Position numbers and translations under genes: made by a program. This document shows positions 17,164 through 26,072 of a DNA stretch of 64,000 nucleotides, piece after piece. The stretch is from CAXBDP01 sp963974465 (lineage in GTDB: Bacteria; Bacteroidota; Bacteroidia; Cytophagales; Cyclobacteriaceae). The notes under the pieces are model-generated. The model searched no databases and was not told the DNA's origin. It saw only the letters and a list, made by a program, of their open reading frames with translations. Each line of letters begins with the position of its first letter. Position 1 is the first letter of the stretch. The DNA lies in the NCBI GenBank assembly GCA_049340005.1, contig JBMPIY010000001.1, one strand, 5' to 3'.

Positions 17164-18075
17164 TTATTTTCCACCCCTCCCCCTAGGATGAAAATCCAAT
17201 ATCACTTGCTTAAGGTAATCTCTATCCAAATGAGTATAAATCTCCGTAGTGGTGATACTTTCATGCCCAAGCATATCCTGTATTGCGCGTAAATCAGCGC
17301 CGCCTTCTATAAGGTGTGTCGCAAAGGAATGTCGAAAGGTATGTGGACTTATCTGCTTCTTAATGCCAGCCTTCAATGATAAATCTTTAATAATTGTAAA
17401 TATCATTACTCGACTCAGTCCAGCACCTCTATTATTCAGAAAAGCAACATCTTCTTGGCCACGTTTGATTTTCACAAAGGGCCGTACTTCCTCAAGATAA
17501 ATCTTCAAAAATTTCAAAGCCTCCCGCCCTATTGGCACCAATCGTTCTTTATCACCTTTACCCGTAATTCTCAAAAATCCGATGTCAAAAAAGATGTTTT
17601 TAATTTTTAAATTCACCAATTCAGACACACGTAAACCACTGCTATAGAGCACTTCTAACATGGCTCTATTTCTAGCTCCATTTGCAGAAGATAAGTCAAT
17701 TGAAGAAAACAATTGTTCTATTTCATGAAACTCTAGCGTATCGGGAAGTTTCCTGCCGATTTTCGGTCCCTCTATCAAAGCAGAAGGATCATCCTCCCGC
17801 ACCCCATCCAAATTGAGATATCGGAAAAAGGCCTTTACACCCGAAAGCATCCTTGCCTGGCTATAAGCACTCATGCCCAAATCAGTCAAATACTTCAGAT
17901 ATTCTTTGATTCTAGCAGCGGCTAATGTCTCAGGTTTATCACTAAAATTGTGGATCTCAAGAAACTGTTTTAGCTTTACTACATCACGTTCGTAGGCTTC
18001 TATACTATTGGCAGCAAGTGAACGCTCCAATTGCAAGTACTGCCTAAAACCGCGAATGTGTAGCGTCCAACTCAT
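17164..18075 (-). CDS. xerD: Site-specific tyrosine recombinase XerD
   Basis: 303 residues. An N-terminal SAM-like core-binding domain (about 1-95) precedes the catalytic domain. All catalytic residues are visible: R149 (GLRVSEL), K173 (GKGDKERL), H245 and R248 (PHTFRHSF), H271 (MLGHESI) and Y280 (TTEIYTHLD). XerD with XerC resolves chromosome dimers at dif. The length and lack of adjacent mobile genes favour a housekeeping Xer over a phage integrase; whether XerC or XerD is harder to decide. It contains two sense-strand GCGGGAGG words (17520, 17793). Confidence 0.92.
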   Translation of the reverse strand: MSWTLHIRGFRQYLQLERSLAANSIEAYERDVVKLKQFLEIHNFSDKPETLAAARIKEYLKYLTDLGMSAYSQARMLSGVKAFFRYLNLDGVREDDPSALIEGPKIGRKLPDTLEFHEIEQLFSSIDLSSANGARNRAMLEVLYSSGLRVSELVNLKIKNIFFDIGFLRITGKGDKERLVPIGREALKFLKIYLEEVRPFVKIKRGQEDVAFLNNRGAGLSRVMIFTIIKDLSLKAGIKKQISPHTFRHSFATHLIEGGADLRAIQDMLGHESITTTEIYTHLDRDYLKQVILDFHPRGRGGK

Positions 18076-18087
18076 AATGATCTATTG

Positions 18088-18507
18088 ATGAACTTAATTA
18101 TCATAAATGGCCCAAATCTAAACCTTTTGGGAAAAAGAGAACCTGAAATTTATGGATCTCAATCCTTTGAGGAATATTTTCAAGAATTGAAAAATCAGTT
18201 TACAAATGTAAATCTGCAATATTTTCAATCAAATATAGAAGGTGAATTGGTAAATAAAATCCAAGAAGTTGGCTTTGAAATAGATGGAATAATTATCAAC
18301 GCAGCTGCATACACACACACTTCTGTGGCCATATCTGATGCAATTGCTGCTGTATCCTCTCCTGCAATAGAGGTTCATATATCAAATATTTATAAGCGGG
18401 AGGAATATCGCCATAAAAGTATCATAAGTGCACATTGCCAAGGAATGATTTGTGGATTGGGCATGGTAGGTTACAATTTGGCCATTCAATACTTTCTACA
18501 AAAATGA
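18088..18507 (+). CDS. aroQ: Type II 3-dehydroquinate dehydratase
   Basis: 139 residues from the ATG at 18088 (the TTG one codon earlier is unlikely). It catalyses dehydration of 3-dehydroquinate in the shikimate pathway. Family motifs are complete: NGPNLNLLGKREPEIYG (with the flexible-loop Arg and catalytic Tyr), QSNIEGELVNKIQE, INAAAYTHTSVAI and EVHISNIYKREEYRHKS. It is divergent from xerD by 12 bp and overlaps the following aminotransferase start by 4 nt (ATGA). One GCGGGAGG word encodes the KREE segment. Confidence 0.96.
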   Translation: MNLIIINGPNLNLLGKREPEIYGSQSFEEYFQELKNQFTNVNLQYFQSNIEGELVNKIQEVGFEIDGIIINAAAYTHTSVAISDAIAAVSSPAIEVHISNIYKREEYRHKSIISAHCQGMICGLGMVGYNLAIQYFLQK

Positions 18508-19568
18508 TCTCCTTTTATCCCGGCCCATCCAAAGTACACGAGCAGGTAAAAAAATACATGCACGATGCTTACGATGAAGGTATCTTGAGTATCAATCACC
18601 GAAGTCAAGAGTTTGTTTCATTAAACAGATTTACCAATAACCTACTTCGAAAAAAGCTCTCTATTCCTGCAGATTACACTATTATTTACACTTCATCCGC
18701 TACAGAATGTTGGGAGATAATTGCTCAGTCCTTTATAAAGAAAAAAAGTGTGCATTGCTATAATGGAGCTTTTGGTAAAAAATGGTATGAATACAGCAAA
18801 AAACTGAAACCTGAAGCAAGAGCAATCGAATTTGGAATTGAGGAGGTTTTGGATCCCAGCTCAATGGAAATAAAGCGGGAGGATGAACTCATTGCAATCA
18901 CTCAAAATGAAACCTCCAATGGAACTCAAGTAATTGATCCATTGATTTATGAAATCAAAAAGCGAAATCCCGAATGTTTGGTGGCAGTAGATGCCACTTC
19001 CTCGATGGGTGGTATTCATCTTGGATTTCAAAATGCTGATATTTGGTTTGCCTCGGTTCAAAAATGCTTTGGCTTACCAGCAGGAATGGGCATACTTATT
19101 TGCTCACCTCAAGCAACGGAAGTTGCCAAGGAAATATCGGACAAAAATCATTACAATAGCTTCCTATTTATGGCAGAAAATGCCGCTAAATTCCAAACAC
19201 ATACTACACCAAATGTTTTGGGAATATATCTTCTAATGCGGGTATTGAAGGACAATCCAAAAATTGACAAAACAGATAAAATCTTAAAAACTAGAATTCA
19301 TTTGCTTACTACCTTTTTCGAAAATAAAACTGAATTCAGTCCCCTTGTAGATAATTTATTAGTGCGTTCAGATACAGTATTGGCGTTAAAAGCAAATCCA
19401 AAAACACTTGGCAAACTAAAAGCTGCTGCTAAGAAAAAAGGAATCAAACTTGGGAACGGTTATGGAGAATGGAAAGAATCTAGCTTCAGGATTGCTAATT
19501 TTCCGGCACATTCAAAGCATGATTTTGAAAAGTTAATTGCTCTTTTTGATGCTTTTGAAAAAGCCTAA
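18504..19568 (+). CDS. Class V aminotransferase (SerC-like)
   Basis: 354 residues from the ATG at 18504, which overlaps the aroQ stop; an upstream ATG inside aroQ would add 23 non-homologous residues. It has the PLP fold of the phosphoserine/alanine-glyoxylate aminotransferase group: FYPGPSKVHEQ at the N terminus, the HRSQEF motif, VDATSSMGG (the PLP Asp) and SVQKCFGLPAGMG (the Schiff-base Lys). A phosphoserine aminotransferase role in serine synthesis is likely but not certain, since alanine-glyoxylate enzymes share these motifs. Confidence 0.88.
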   Translation: MISFYPGPSKVHEQVKKYMHDAYDEGILSINHRSQEFVSLNRFTNNLLRKKLSIPADYTIIYTSSATECWEIIAQSFIKKKSVHCYNGAFGKKWYEYSKKLKPEARAIEFGIEEVLDPSSMEIKREDELIAITQNETSNGTQVIDPLIYEIKKRNPECLVAVDATSSMGGIHLGFQNADIWFASVQKCFGLPAGMGILICSPQATEVAKEISDKNHYNSFLFMAENAAKFQTHTTPNVLGIYLLMRVLKDNPKIDKTDKILKTRIHLLTTFFENKTEFSPLVDNLLVRSDTVLALKANPKTLGKLKAAAKKKGIKLGNGYGEWKESSFRIANFPAHSKHDFEKLIALFDAFEKA

Positions 19569-19700
19569 GTTAAAACTCAATAATTAAATAATCCTTCTCA
19601 ATATCAAGGCATTCATTTTCAATCTGAGAATTCTCTTAGCAATCCCATTCCTATAAGCTTAGCAATTGCTAACTTGCAGGCCAATACGAAAACCTGCCAT

Positions 19701-20273
19701 ATGTTGAACTTCAAAGAAATCATTTCGGTAACGCTGATTCTATTTTCAGTCATAGATATTTTGGGTTCTATTCCAATTGTAATTGACTTACGGAAACAAG
19801 CCGGCCATATCCAATCCGAAAAAGCTACACTCGTAGCAGGTGTCATTATGATTGCATTTCTTTTTATCGGGGAGTCACTTTTAAAATTACTTGGATTAGA
19901 TGTTGGCTCATTTGCCATTGCTGGAGCTATCATAATCTTCATTATTGGCATGGAAATGATTCTGGGTCGCTCCTTTTTCAAGCAAGATCAAGAAACATTA
20001 AAAACAGCTTCTATTGTACCATTAGCATTTCCACTCATTGCAGGTGCGGGAACAATGACTACCATATTGGCGCTAAGAGCCGAGTACGAAACCATTAATA
20101 TTTTGGTGGGCATTGTATTGAATTTGATAGTGGTTTATGTAGTATTAAAGACTTCAGGCTGGTTGGAGAAAAAATTGGGAGTCAATGGGTTTAATATTAT
20201 CAGAAAAGTATTTGGAATTATCTTATTAGCCATTGCTATTAAACTGATTAAGACCAATCTACTAGGTCAATGA
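19701..20273 (+). CDS. MarC family integral membrane protein
   Basis: 190 residues from the ATG at 19701. About six hydrophobic helices are visible, with the MarC features SVIDILGSIPIV near the start and PLAFPLIAGAGTMT in the middle. MarC proteins are inner-membrane proteins of unsettled function; the early link to multiple-antibiotic resistance was not upheld. The stop overlaps the RNase HI start (ATGA), so they are translationally coupled. Confidence 0.9.
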   Translation: MLNFKEIISVTLILFSVIDILGSIPIVIDLRKQAGHIQSEKATLVAGVIMIAFLFIGESLLKLLGLDVGSFAIAGAIIIFIIGMEMILGRSFFKQDQETLKTASIVPLAFPLIAGAGTMTTILALRAEYETINILVGIVLNLIVVYVVLKTSGWLEKKLGVNGFNIIRKVFGIILLAIAIKLIKTNLLGQ

Positions 20274-20740
20274 TAAAATTATATACAGACGGAGCTGCGA
20301 GTGGAAACCCCGGCCCTGGTGGCTATGGAGCCATACTTCGCTACAATGCCCATGAAAAAGAATTGTCAGAAGGATTTCGCTTAACGACCAATAATAGAAT
20401 GGAGCTATTGGCTGTAATCCGCGGCTTACAAGCCCTTAAAAAGGCTGGAATGCCAGTGACTGTTTACTCCGATTCTTCGTATGTAGTAAATGCTATAGAA
20501 AAGGGCTGGTTAGCAAATTGGCAAAAAATTGCCTTTAAAGGCAAAAAGAATGTGGATTTATGGAAAGAGTTGATTCCACTATTAAAATTGCATAAAGTGA
20601 AATTCGTTTGGGTAAAAGGACATGCTGGACATCCAGAAAATGAGCGATGTGATCAGCTTGCTGTGGATGCCGCCAAATGGCCTGATTTGAAAGTTGACTT
20701 TGGCTACGAGCAGGAGAATAAGCCTACAGGATTATTTTAA
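20270..20740 (+). CDS. rnhA: Ribonuclease HI
   Basis: 156 residues. It cleaves RNA in RNA-DNA hybrids. The motifs LYTDGAASGNPGPGGYG (first catalytic Asp), NNRMELLAVIRGL (Glu), VYSDSSYVVNAI (second Asp) and WVKGHAGHPENERCDQLA (His and last Asp) are complete. It overlaps marC by 4 nt, and its 3' end overlaps the convergent Ycf48-like gene by 4 nt. Confidence 0.97.
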   Translation: MIKLYTDGAASGNPGPGGYGAILRYNAHEKELSEGFRLTTNNRMELLAVIRGLQALKKAGMPVTVYSDSSYVVNAIEKGWLANWQKIAFKGKKNVDLWKELIPLLKLHKVKFVWVKGHAGHPENERCDQLAVDAAKWPDLKVDFGYEQENKPTGLF

Positions 20741-21798
20741 TTTGTTGGGTTTACAATTGGAAATCTACCCACCTTACCTCTACCTCCAACAGCAATCGCT
20801 TGATTTTCAGTAATCGTCACACTATTGAAGGGCTCGTCAGAAAACTTAGCCCAAGTGGAGCCATTATCATTACTAATGAAAGTTCCTTCCGTGCCTACTG
20901 CCACACCTACTTCTAAAGTAGCATGAAAAGCCAAACCGGAAATATACACATTTGGCATTCCTTCACTTTTCACCTGCCATTGGATAGCATTGGAATCTGA
21001 TTGTGCCGCACTTCTATCACCAGCTTGAGCTGAAGAAAAAGAACCTCCCAAGGCTAACAATTGACCTCCCGCATTTTTAGCCATAGTATAAATACCATAA
21101 TATTCTCCCGTTTGAAGATCCGTATCAATAGCTTCCCAATTTTCACCTTTATCATCCGAGCGAAAAATTCGCACTTTCTCTGGAGCTCCCAATCCAATTA
21201 CTACGCTACTTTCACCAAAGCATACAATGCTTGTTCCGCTTGCTGCAAATCCACCCTCTCCTGAAATGGCAGGTGGTAAATTGCTAGGGTTAAAGTCTAT
21301 CCAAGTTTTCCCAAAATCCTCACTTTTAGCAAATACCAACTTTCCATCTACAGGATCACTAAATGCCAAGCCTGTGCCATCATCCCAAAAATCCATACCA
21401 TCGAAAAATACACCAGTCTGGTAATTTTGATAAACCAACTCCCAGGTTTTACCAGCAGTGGACGTATAATAAAATTCCGCTGAATCACCTGCGCTCATTG
21501 CGACAGCCTCATTTTGCCTGAATGCATGGATATCTCTAAAGTCTTTACTTGTTGCATTCGGAATGCTTAGATCAAGCCATGTGCTCCCTCCATCGTGGCT
21601 TAAGCCAACATAACCTCCGCTACCGCTAGTCCAAATAATAGAATCATTTAGCGCATAGAGTCCACGAAGACTTGCTTGTACATTAGTTGAGGAATCCTCC
21701 CAATCTAGCTCTCTAACAATAACTTGCTCAGATTGGTCAATTGTAGATTGACAGGAAATCGCGACTATAAGTATAAAGGAAATGTAGAGGACTTTCAT
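20737..21798 (-). CDS. Ycf48/BNR-type beta-propeller lipoprotein
   Basis: 353 residues from the ATG at 21798. The lipobox is VAISCQ, so it is exported and lipidated. It has repeated propeller blades with the BNR/Asp-box pattern: SHDGGSTWLDL, TSTAGKTWELV, SEDFGKTWIDF, SDDKGENWEAI and SNDNGSTWAKF. Such propellers resemble Ycf48-like and oxidoreductase-annotated proteins of Bacteroidota, but no catalytic residues are visible. One sense GCGGGAGG word lies at 21065. Confidence 0.85.
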   Translation of the reverse strand: MKVLYISFILIVAISCQSTIDQSEQVIVRELDWEDSSTNVQASLRGLYALNDSIIWTSGSGGYVGLSHDGGSTWLDLSIPNATSKDFRDIHAFRQNEAVAMSAGDSAEFYYTSTAGKTWELVYQNYQTGVFFDGMDFWDDGTGLAFSDPVDGKLVFAKSEDFGKTWIDFNPSNLPPAISGEGGFAASGTSIVCFGESSVVIGLGAPEKVRIFRSDDKGENWEAIDTDLQTGEYYGIYTMAKNAGGQLLALGGSFSSAQAGDRSAAQSDSNAIQWQVKSEGMPNVYISGLAFHATLEVGVAVGTEGTFISNDNGSTWAKFSDEPFNSVTITENQAIAVGGRGKVGRFPIVNPTN

Positions 21799-21833
21799 TG
21801 TTGGACAAATTTGAGCCAACAAGATAAGATATT

Positions 21834-23405
21834 TTAGAATCGAGGTAAATTATATCGCATTACAAAACCCAAATTGTATTGATTTGGCTGACTGCGAAAA
21901 AGCACATTACTTTTGGCTAGATCAGAAACTGCGAAAAAGTAACCTGCTTGTACTCCAAGGCTATAAGTTGGTGATATTCTGTAAGCAACTTCTGTGGCAA
22001 CCATACCTTGTACAAAAACAGTGTTATATGGCGATGCGTTTCCTGGCTTAAACACTTCAGTTCGTAGTCTGCCATTTGGATCGATAATTTCACCACCGGT
22101 AAATACATTTGCCGTAGCTCCTGTTTTTAGCATTACTTCGGCTTTATTTATCGGGATGATAAAACCTAAATTAAGAGGTACAGATACAAATTCGAACGAA
22201 TTACGAACTTGGTAAGCATCGGTAATCTCAAATTCTAATTGCGGACGAAGGCGTTCTTCATTTGTTACGGCTACAGTCACCGGCTTACTCCAAGTAAAGT
22301 GTTGCGGGCTTGAAACCACATTAGAAATACTTGTGGTACTATGGTTTGCATATTGGATACCTGATTCTATCATTAGGTTTTTACCAATCTTATACCCTAA
22401 GCCCACTCCTATTTGCATTGAGTTCTCGGGCGTTTGATTTACACCCATTTGAGCTGGAACTGCCACTGATTCACTGCTATTTACTGTTAATGCATAGGCA
22501 TTGATGATATCACCTTCTTGCATTGTGAAATTAGGATCGAAGGAGCCGGTGTTAAAACTCAACTGAGTAAAGAAACCCTTATTTGGGTTGAGTATTTTAG
22601 GTGCAGTAGTTTCCGGAACTTTCAATGTTGTGATTTCCGAAGGGGTTTTCAAATTAACCGCAAGGCTTGGAATTTGCATTCCACTTGTTGAATTATCCAG
22701 TGGTTTAATTTCTAAACTTTGATTGATAGCTTGTAAACTGTTCTTGGCAAAGATTTCAGAATCCATACTATTGATCAAAAGAATCTCGCTTAGCTCATCA
22801 ATTTTATTGTTAATATCGAATGCAGAACTTTCATTCAATGCTGCAATTTGTATAGACTCAATTTGCTCATTTACCTTATTATCAATTATTTGAGAAGGTT
22901 CTGAATTTACTTCTGTTTGAGATAAAGCCAATTGATCTGGTGAAGAATTACTGTCTGGATTTGTGGTCGAATTTTGCTCTTGGATTGTTCCATCCTCCCG
23001 CGGATTTTGTTTTCCACTTTCACTAGATTGTGAATCACTGGATTGCGAATCGATACTCTCTATTTTATTACTTTCAGTATTTTGAGAAATATTAATTTCT
23101 GATGGAGTAAACTCAATATTATTCAATCCAAATACTACCACTAAGAAAAGAACCGCAGCGGCGGTAGCCATTTTAGCATATTTAGTTTTGTAGAAAGGAA
23201 TTCTTGCTGCTGCAGGATGAAGCTCATTTTGGATTCTGGACCAAACAGCGGGAGGAGGATTTATGCCTTTAGATTTGCCGACAAAGGATTTTTTCCACAC
23301 CAATTTCTCCCAAACAGAGGCGGGTGGAGTCACTTCTTTGCCTTCAAAAGCTTTTCTAAAGCTTTCTTCAAATAGACCGCGCTTATATTCCTCTGGATTC
23401 TCCAT
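21834..23405 (-). CDS. Membrane protein partner of the ECF sigma factor (outer-membrane beta-barrel C terminus)
   Basis: 523 residues. Residues 1-80 are cytoplasmic and contain a duplicated motif (TPPASVWEKL and NPPPAVWSRI). One TM helix follows at about 82-100, then about 200 residues of Ser/Asn/Gln-rich linker. Residues about 275-523 look like a porin-family beta-barrel (MLKTGATANVFTGGE, YSLGVQAGYFFAVS, ending NLPRF). The gene overlaps the sigma factor by 23 nt. The arrangement suggests an anti-sigma head joined across the inner membrane to an envelope domain. The anti-sigma role is inferred from context. Confidence 0.75.
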   Translation of the reverse strand: MENPEEYKRGLFEESFRKAFEGKEVTPPASVWEKLVWKKSFVGKSKGINPPPAVWSRIQNELHPAAARIPFYKTKYAKMATAAAVLFLVVVFGLNNIEFTPSEINISQNTESNKIESIDSQSSDSQSSESGKQNPREDGTIQEQNSTTNPDSNSSPDQLALSQTEVNSEPSQIIDNKVNEQIESIQIAALNESSAFDINNKIDELSEILLINSMDSEIFAKNSLQAINQSLEIKPLDNSTSGMQIPSLAVNLKTPSEITTLKVPETTAPKILNPNKGFFTQLSFNTGSFDPNFTMQEGDIINAYALTVNSSESVAVPAQMGVNQTPENSMQIGVGLGYKIGKNLMIESGIQYANHSTTSISNVVSSPQHFTWSKPVTVAVTNEERLRPQLEFEITDAYQVRNSFEFVSVPLNLGFIIPINKAEVMLKTGATANVFTGGEIIDPNGRLRTEVFKPGNASPYNTVFVQGMVATEVAYRISPTYSLGVQAGYFFAVSDLAKSNVLFRSQPNQYNLGFVMRYNLPRF

Positions 23406-23937
23406 AAACTGGTCTTTGTTGTTCTACAAACATTTCCTGTAGCAGCATTCTAGCTCTATTGTATTGCGACTTGGAAGTTCCTTCGCTTATGCCAAGCTTT
23501 TCGGCTATTTCCTTATGCTTATAACCTTCTATAGCGTACAAGTTGAAAATAATCCTACACCCATCCGGCAAAGCTTGTAATAGCTTAAGTAATTCCTCGT
23601 ATTGATAATCTGAAACTGCATCTGCGGCTCCTTGCACATTTTCAACTTCATTGGAATTGAGCTGAGTGTGTAAGAAAAGCTGACTTCTTTGAAAATTTAT
23701 TGCTGTGTTGATTACGATTCGTTTGATCCAATAATAAAGAGAAGACTCTTCTCTGAAAGTAAGGATATGCTTAAATATCTTTATAAATGCCTCCTGTAGT
23801 ACATCTTGTGCATCTTCCTCATTCTTGGTAAATCGCAAACAAATTAAGTACATAGATCGGCTGTAATTGTCGTATAACAATTTTTGAGCTTTCTGCTTTC
23901 CTTTTTTGCAGCCTTCTATAAGTTCCTTTTCATCCAT
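23383..23937 (-). CDS. ECF-type RNA polymerase sigma factor
   Basis: 184 residues. The sigma-2 region (about 10-80) has YDNYSRSMYLICLRFTKNEEDAQDVLQEAFIKIFK. Sigma-4 (about 120-175) has LPDGCRIIFNLYAIEGYKHKEIAEKLGISEGTSKSQ. It should direct polymerase to a small regulon under control of the membrane partner that overlaps its 3' end. The signal is unknown, likely envelope-related. Confidence 0.93.
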   Translation of the reverse strand: MDEKELIEGCKKGKQKAQKLLYDNYSRSMYLICLRFTKNEEDAQDVLQEAFIKIFKHILTFREESSLYYWIKRIVINTAINFQRSQLFLHTQLNSNEVENVQGAADAVSDYQYEELLKLLQALPDGCRIIFNLYAIEGYKHKEIAEKLGISEGTSKSQYNRARMLLQEMFVEQQRPVYGESRGI

Positions 23938-24030
23938 GTACCTTGGCTTAATTTATTTGTCACGGTACTGCTAAAGTAAGACATATTTCTCAGCTTAGAT
24001 AGAGAAAAGGGAACATATATAGCTCAAAAC

Positions 24031-24067
24031 AAGAATGTTCTGCCGGAATTTACCGATCAGAACATTC
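24031..24067. terminator. Inverted repeat, likely terminator
   Basis: Stem AGAATGTTCTG / CAGAACATTCT with a 15-nt loop. A T-run (GTTTTTT) follows on the plus strand and a weaker one on the minus strand. It lies in the gap between the sigma-factor start and the 3' end of the 4-helix-bundle gene. The rest of 23938-24208 holds nothing that I recognise. Confidence 0.6.
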
Positions 24068-24208
24068 TGGTGTTTTTTAACCCATTGCAAAAAGTCTTCG
24101 CTCGCCATTGATTTCGTTTTTGCGGGTTGAGCGATCCACTCCCGAATCACTAACTACAAGACAGGCACTTTCGACAAATGGTTGGAACAGGTTGGAAAAA
24201 AAATTAAA

Positions 24209-24880
24209 TTAATTTGCAGAAGGTCGATAATTGAAGATGCTTGTCTTAAAAAATGTCTTCAATGAATAGATTAAGAACATGATACTCAATATGGATAGAG
24301 CTAATAACAGCTGCGAGATTACTTTCACAAATCTTACTTGATAAATTGCGTCTGAAAGTAATTCTTGACCAACCTTATCTTGAATTTTCTCCAAGCCATT
24401 CAAATTTTCAATCAATTTGCTAAAGGATGTATTTGCCGGACCATCAAAAATATGTCTAGCGATTGAGTCATTTTGGTTGTGAACCGAAGTAAAAATCAAC
24501 TGATTCCAATTTCTTTGACTTTCTAAATTCAATTTCAAGTCTCTTATTCCACTTTTCTCATCCTCTACAAGCATAGTTTGAGAATACATCATAATGAGTG
24601 AATCAACAGAGAGAGAATTTTTATATATTGAATTCCTTAATTGTTCTTCTAATAAATCATCTTCAGCTGAAATTACATTCTCAATGCTAAAGCGATTTTG
24701 ATACAGTAAATCATGAATTTGGTAAATATCTACTGAAGGGATGAGTCTATCATGATACATCGTGGAAATATTGTTACTCAACCTATGAACCTTACTAGTA
24801 AGAATTGAGCTTCCAATCAGCAAAATAATATAGGCGGAGAAAATAGATATAGTTAGTCCTAAAAATGCTTTATTTTTCAT
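24209..24880 (-). CDS. Membrane protein with a 4-helix-bundle sensor-like domain
   Basis: 223 residues. TM1 is at about 7-28 and TM2 at about 188-208, enclosing an extracytoplasmic, all-helical stretch (about 30-185). The layout and the segment VHRLSNNISTMYHDRLIPSVDIYQIHDLLYQ are those of a 4HB_MCP-type sensor. After TM2 only about 15 residues remain, so there is no methyl-accepting, HAMP or kinase output domain. It may be a stand-alone sensor subunit or a truncated chemoreceptor; no partner gene is adjacent. Confidence 0.7.
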   Translation of the reverse strand: MKNKAFLGLTISIFSAYIILLIGSSILTSKVHRLSNNISTMYHDRLIPSVDIYQIHDLLYQNRFSIENVISAEDDLLEEQLRNSIYKNSLSVDSLIMMYSQTMLVEDEKSGIRDLKLNLESQRNWNQLIFTSVHNQNDSIARHIFDGPANTSFSKLIENLNGLEKIQDKVGQELLSDAIYQVRFVKVISQLLLALSILSIMFLIYSLKTFFKTSIFNYRPSAN

Positions 24881-24997
24881 GGCAGGGAAATTATCCTCTC
24901 ATTGAGAGTTACTAATCAAGGTAGGAAAGCTTACAAGGATTTAAATGATGAAAATCTATATGATTATTTTATCATGAATAAATTGCAGCTAGAAATT

Positions 24998-25561
24998 CTA
25001 TTTACTGCTTTTAATCCAGTCAGGAGAGAAGTTGAGAACTGTATGTGAGCCCTTATTTTCCTTTGAACCTTGCACGATAAATAGCTTATCATATTCATTT
25101 TCTTCCAAATTGGAATAAGTATTTTCCCAAAGTAATAAATTAGCAATACCTGGAATCGTATTAGAATGACCTACAATGAGTACTTTTTTTCCTGAATGTT
25201 GACTAAAAATCTCATCTATCAGTTTTGGTGAATCACTTGGGTTGTACATTTGAATCTCTAATCCTAAACTATCTGCTATTGGTTGAGCTGTAAGTATGCT
25301 TCTTTTGAAAGGGCTACTGTAAATAACGGCGGGAGGATTTTCCTTTAACATTTCATAAAGCAAAATTGCTCTTGCTTGACCTTTCTCATTCAATTCAGGG
25401 TCTTGTGTACCATCATCTGCTTTTTCGGCATGGCGCACTAAATAAAACCAATTGGGCTCCACTTTTAGGACTTCTTCTGTTGAGCTAGTCTCCTCACTTT
25501 GCGAACAGGAAAAGAAGGAAATTGATAAAAACAAGCAAGATAAAATCGTGATCCTACGCAT
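24998..25561 (-). CDS. Histidine phosphatase lipoprotein (SixA-like)
   Basis: 187 residues from the ATG at 25561. The lipobox is FFSCSQ. The catalytic motif is LVRHAEKADDG (RHAE, with the phospho-accepting His), a second Arg appears in SSPFKRSILTAQPIA, and the distal His in VGHSNTIPGI. It is a phosphoglycerate-mutase-like phosphatase exposed outside the cytoplasm. The substrate is unknown. Confidence 0.88.
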   Translation of the reverse strand: MRRITILSCLFLSISFFSCSQSEETSSTEEVLKVEPNWFYLVRHAEKADDGTQDPELNEKGQARAILLYEMLKENPPAVIYSSPFKRSILTAQPIADSLGLEIQMYNPSDSPKLIDEIFSQHSGKKVLIVGHSNTIPGIANLLLWENTYSNLEENEYDKLFIVQGSKENKGSHTVLNFSPDWIKSSK

Positions 25562-25619
25562 AATTATTGAACTGAAAAGTGATAAGGTAAATATCAAAGC
25601 TAATAAGTAAAAATAAAAA

Positions 25620-25642
25620 AAAGCGGGTATAAAACCCGCTTT
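25620..25642 (-). terminator. Terminator of the RRM gene
   Basis: AAAGCGGGT / ACCCGCTTT hairpin with a long T-run on the minus strand (25611-25622). It lies 36 bp after the RRM gene stop. Confidence 0.88.
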
Positions 25643-25677
25643 AAAGCCAAAATTATAAGATTAATTCCTTTAGGTTA

Positions 25678-25929
25678 TTATCTTCTTTCTTGTGGTCTGG
25701 CTTCATTTACCACCATCGGACGGCCCATAACTTCGCTTTGGTTAAGGCTGTTAATTGCTGCCTCGCCTTCGCCGTCATTTGGCATTTCAACGAAACCGAA
25801 ACCTTTTGATCTGGCAGTTTCACGATCGCGAATAATTTTCACGGATGATACTTCACCAAAATCTTCAAAAATGGATCTGATTTGATCCTCCTGAATTTTA
25901 AAATTCAGGTTACCAATGTAAATGTTCAT
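25678..25929 (-). CDS. RRM-domain RNA-binding protein
   Basis: 83 residues, a single RNA recognition motif. RNP2 is IYIGNL (3-8) and RNP1 is KGFGFVEM (about 43-50). Short RRM proteins of this type are abundant in Bacteroidota and cyanobacteria and bind single-stranded RNA; a general post-transcriptional role is supposed. The C-terminal tail is short and Arg-rich. It is monocistronic with its own terminator. Confidence 0.95.
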   Translation of the reverse strand: MNIYIGNLNFKIQEDQIRSIFEDFGEVSSVKIIRDRETARSKGFGFVEMPNDGEGEAAINSLNQSEVMGRPMVVNEARPQERR

Positions 25930-26072
25930 GAAAAGAAATATTAGTTAAGAAAATGAACGAAATCAACAATATTTTCGAAATAATCCATTGCTATGGATGA
26001 ATTTCAGCCAACCTGCTGATACACAAATATTACAGGAAAAAATGAAACTGCAAAAGAAAGAAGGGATTTTGA

